Notes under the pieces: generated by a model
What the model was told of the DNA's origin: nothing
The model's input: the letters and a program-made list of their open reading frames with translations, nothing else
Databases searched by the model: none
DNA from: Pyrinomonadaceae bacterium
GTDB lineage: Bacteria; Acidobacteriota; Blastocatellia; Pyrinomonadales; Pyrinomonadaceae
DNA: 44,178 nucleotides
NCBI GenBank assembly: GCA_030841105.1
Contig: JAVEDE010000075.1
Coordinates: forward strand, 1 to 44,178
Reading direction: 5' to 3'
Shown here: positions 42,967 through 44,178 of the stretch, piece by piece
Layout of the letters: each line of letters starts with the position of its first letter
Numbering within the stretch: the first letter of the stretch is position 1
Program-made: the position numbers and the translations under genes

Positions 42967-44178
42967 TTAAAACTTATTGATGATCGTCCCGGCCGCTGCG
43001 GCCGTGCGCCGACGCGCCCACGCGAACGCGCCGCCGATGCCGCCCGCCGCACGCCCGAACAGGCGTGCCCGGCTGAGATCGTCGAACAGCGAGTAGAAGA
43101 CCGGCACGGCGAGGAGCGTCAACAGCAGACACAAACTTTGCCCGCCGACGACGAGCACGCCGATGGATCGGTTAGTGCCCGAACCCGGCCCGCTGGAGAT
43201 GACGAGCGGCATCATGCCCGCGACGAGCGCGATGGTCGTCATCAAGATCGGGCGCAGGCGGTCGCGGTTCGCCTGTATGATCGCGTCGTGCCTGTCCAAG
43301 CCCTTCGCGCGCAGTTCGTTCGTGTGATCGATCTGCAAGATGGCGTTCTTCTTCACGACGCCGAACAAGAGCAGCAGGCCGAGGCCGGAAAAGATGTTGA
43401 CCGTCTGCCCCGTCAAGAGGAGCGAGAGGATGCCGAACGGGATGGCGAGCGGCAGCGTCAAGAGAATCGTCACCGGGTGGATGAACGACTCGAACTGCGC
43501 CGCGAGCACCATGTACATGAAGATGAACGAGAGCGTGATGGCGATGAGGAAGTACTGCCCCGCGCGCCCCAACTCTTTCGAGCGGCCGACGAGTCCCGTC
43601 TGGTAGCCCGCTTCGAGGTTCATCCCCTGCACGACGTTGTTCAACTCGGCGAGCACGGCCGACTGCGAGCCGCCCGGCGCGACGTTGGCCGTCAAAGTCA
43701 CCTGCCGCTGCCGGTTCAAACGATCAATCGCCGACGGGCCGCTGCCCTCTTCGATCCGCACGAGGTTATCCAAACTGACCCAGCCGAGTTTCGCCGAACT
43801 GGCGAACAGTCGCTCTAAATTTTCCTTGCTCGCGCGCGCGTCGCTGATGGCGCGCAGGCGCACGTCGTATTGATCCGTGCCCTGATTGAAGGTGGAAACT
43901 TTCTGCCCCGCGACCATCGTGTTGAGAGACTGTGCGATGTCGCCGACTTTGACGCCGAGGTCGGCCGCCCGCGCGCGGTCGATCTCGACCCGCACCTCGG
44001 GCTTGCCGACGATGAGCGACGAGTCAACGTCCACCACGTTGGGCACGGTCGCCAGCTTCTGCGTCAGCTTCTCGGAATACTCGGTGAGCTTCTGGAGGTC
44101 GGGGCCGCCGATGACGTACTGGACGTCTGCATTGCGGAAGCCGCCGCCCGAGATGGCCTGCACCTGCCCGACGTTCGG
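42967..44178 (-). CDS. RND efflux pump inner-membrane transporter, C-terminal part (cut by window edge)
   Basis: About 403 residues of the C-terminal half of an AcrB/MexB-like hydrophobe-amphiphile pump; the gene continues beyond position 44178. The porter subdomain is seen first (IGGPDLQKLTEYSEKL, VRVEIDRARAADLGV), then the transmembrane bundle with FIFMYMVLAAQFESFIHPVT, FGILSLLLTGQTVNIFSGLG, LLFGVVKKNAILQIDHTNEL and RLRPILMTTIALVAGMMPLV, all hallmark sequences of the family. The order RND then TolC is usual. Substrates cannot be predicted. The protein ends with an arginine/alanine-rich tail (FAWARRRTAAAAGTIINKF). Confidence 0.93.
   Translation of the reverse strand, partial: PNVGQVQAISGGGFRNADVQYVIGGPDLQKLTEYSEKLTQKLATVPNVVDVDSSLIVGKPEVRVEIDRARAADLGVKVGDIAQSLNTMVAGQKVSTFNQGTDQYDVRLRAISDARASKENLERLFASSAKLGWVSLDNLVRIEEGSGPSAIDRLNRQRQVTLTANVAPGGSQSAVLAELNNVVQGMNLEAGYQTGLVGRSKELGRAGQYFLIAITLSFIFMYMVLAAQFESFIHPVTILLTLPLAIPFGILSLLLTGQTVNIFSGLGLLLLFGVVKKNAILQIDHTNELRAKGLDRHDAIIQANRDRLRPILMTTIALVAGMMPLVISSGPGSGTNRSIGVLVVGGQSLCLLLTLLAVPVFYSLFDDLSRARLFGRAAGGIGGAFAWARRRTAAAAGTIINKF

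Overview
The window is high-GC DNA, densely packed on both strands, and looks like a chromosomal segment of an Acidobacteriota bacterium, probably class Blastocatellia. This placement is an inference. It rests on the VWFA-related secreted protein of a type abundant in that phylum, bacillithiol genes (bshA, bshB1) in a GC-rich genome with an RND/TolC envelope, and intergenic regions full of long hairpins built from heptamer words. No rRNA or ribosomal protein gene is present to settle it.

Region 1 (1-14.8 kb) is a hypoxia and nitrogen-oxide island. On the minus strand it has a PNPOx-like flavoprotein (cut by the window edge), an NDH-2/SQR-type oxidoreductase, a universal stress protein, a response-regulator remnant, nrfHA (periplasmic nitrite to ammonium) with a strong terminator, and an unusual fusion of a glutamate-cysteine-ligase-like enzyme with two CBS domains. 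Divergent from these, on the plus strand, is an operon for an unusual membrane nitrate reductase: NarI-like cytochrome b, NasA-type molybdenum subunit, four-cluster ferredoxin, Rieske protein, a two-helix membrane protein and a DUF3565 protein. It is followed by narK and a YwiC-like gene. Together with NrfHA this gives nitrate import, cytoplasmic nitrate reduction, nitrite export and reduction to ammonium.

Region 2 (15-20 kb) is an accessory segment: a zinc alcohol dehydrogenase, the decayed 3' end of an SLC13-type transporter (in-frame TAG), a scrap of what may be a glycosidase, and a 1000-residue PD-(D/E)XK nuclease-NACHT NTPase whose gene sits directly behind the 3' end of a tRNA-Met gene. 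The NACHT protein is the best candidate here for an anti-phage defence system.

Region 3 (20-34.5 kb) is mostly household: hemB, a GH5-like glycosidase, two small membrane proteins, selB, the VWFA protein, a SlyD-like FKBP, a PD40 propeller protein, a DUF5946 protein, a YacP-like NYN nuclease, endonuclease III, bshA and an Nfu-type iron-sulfur scaffold. Several of these are separated by heptamer hairpins.

Region 4 (34.5-44.2 kb) starts with a small self-contained regulatory module: an 84-bp-repeat coiled-coil gene translationally coupled to a HTH gene, two 26-bp palindromic operators lying on a divergent promoter, a leader hairpin and a short unknown gene. It continues with a secreted helical protein, an HXXEE membrane protein, bshB1, an RNase Z-like hydrolase, and a TolC/RND efflux operon that runs off the right edge.
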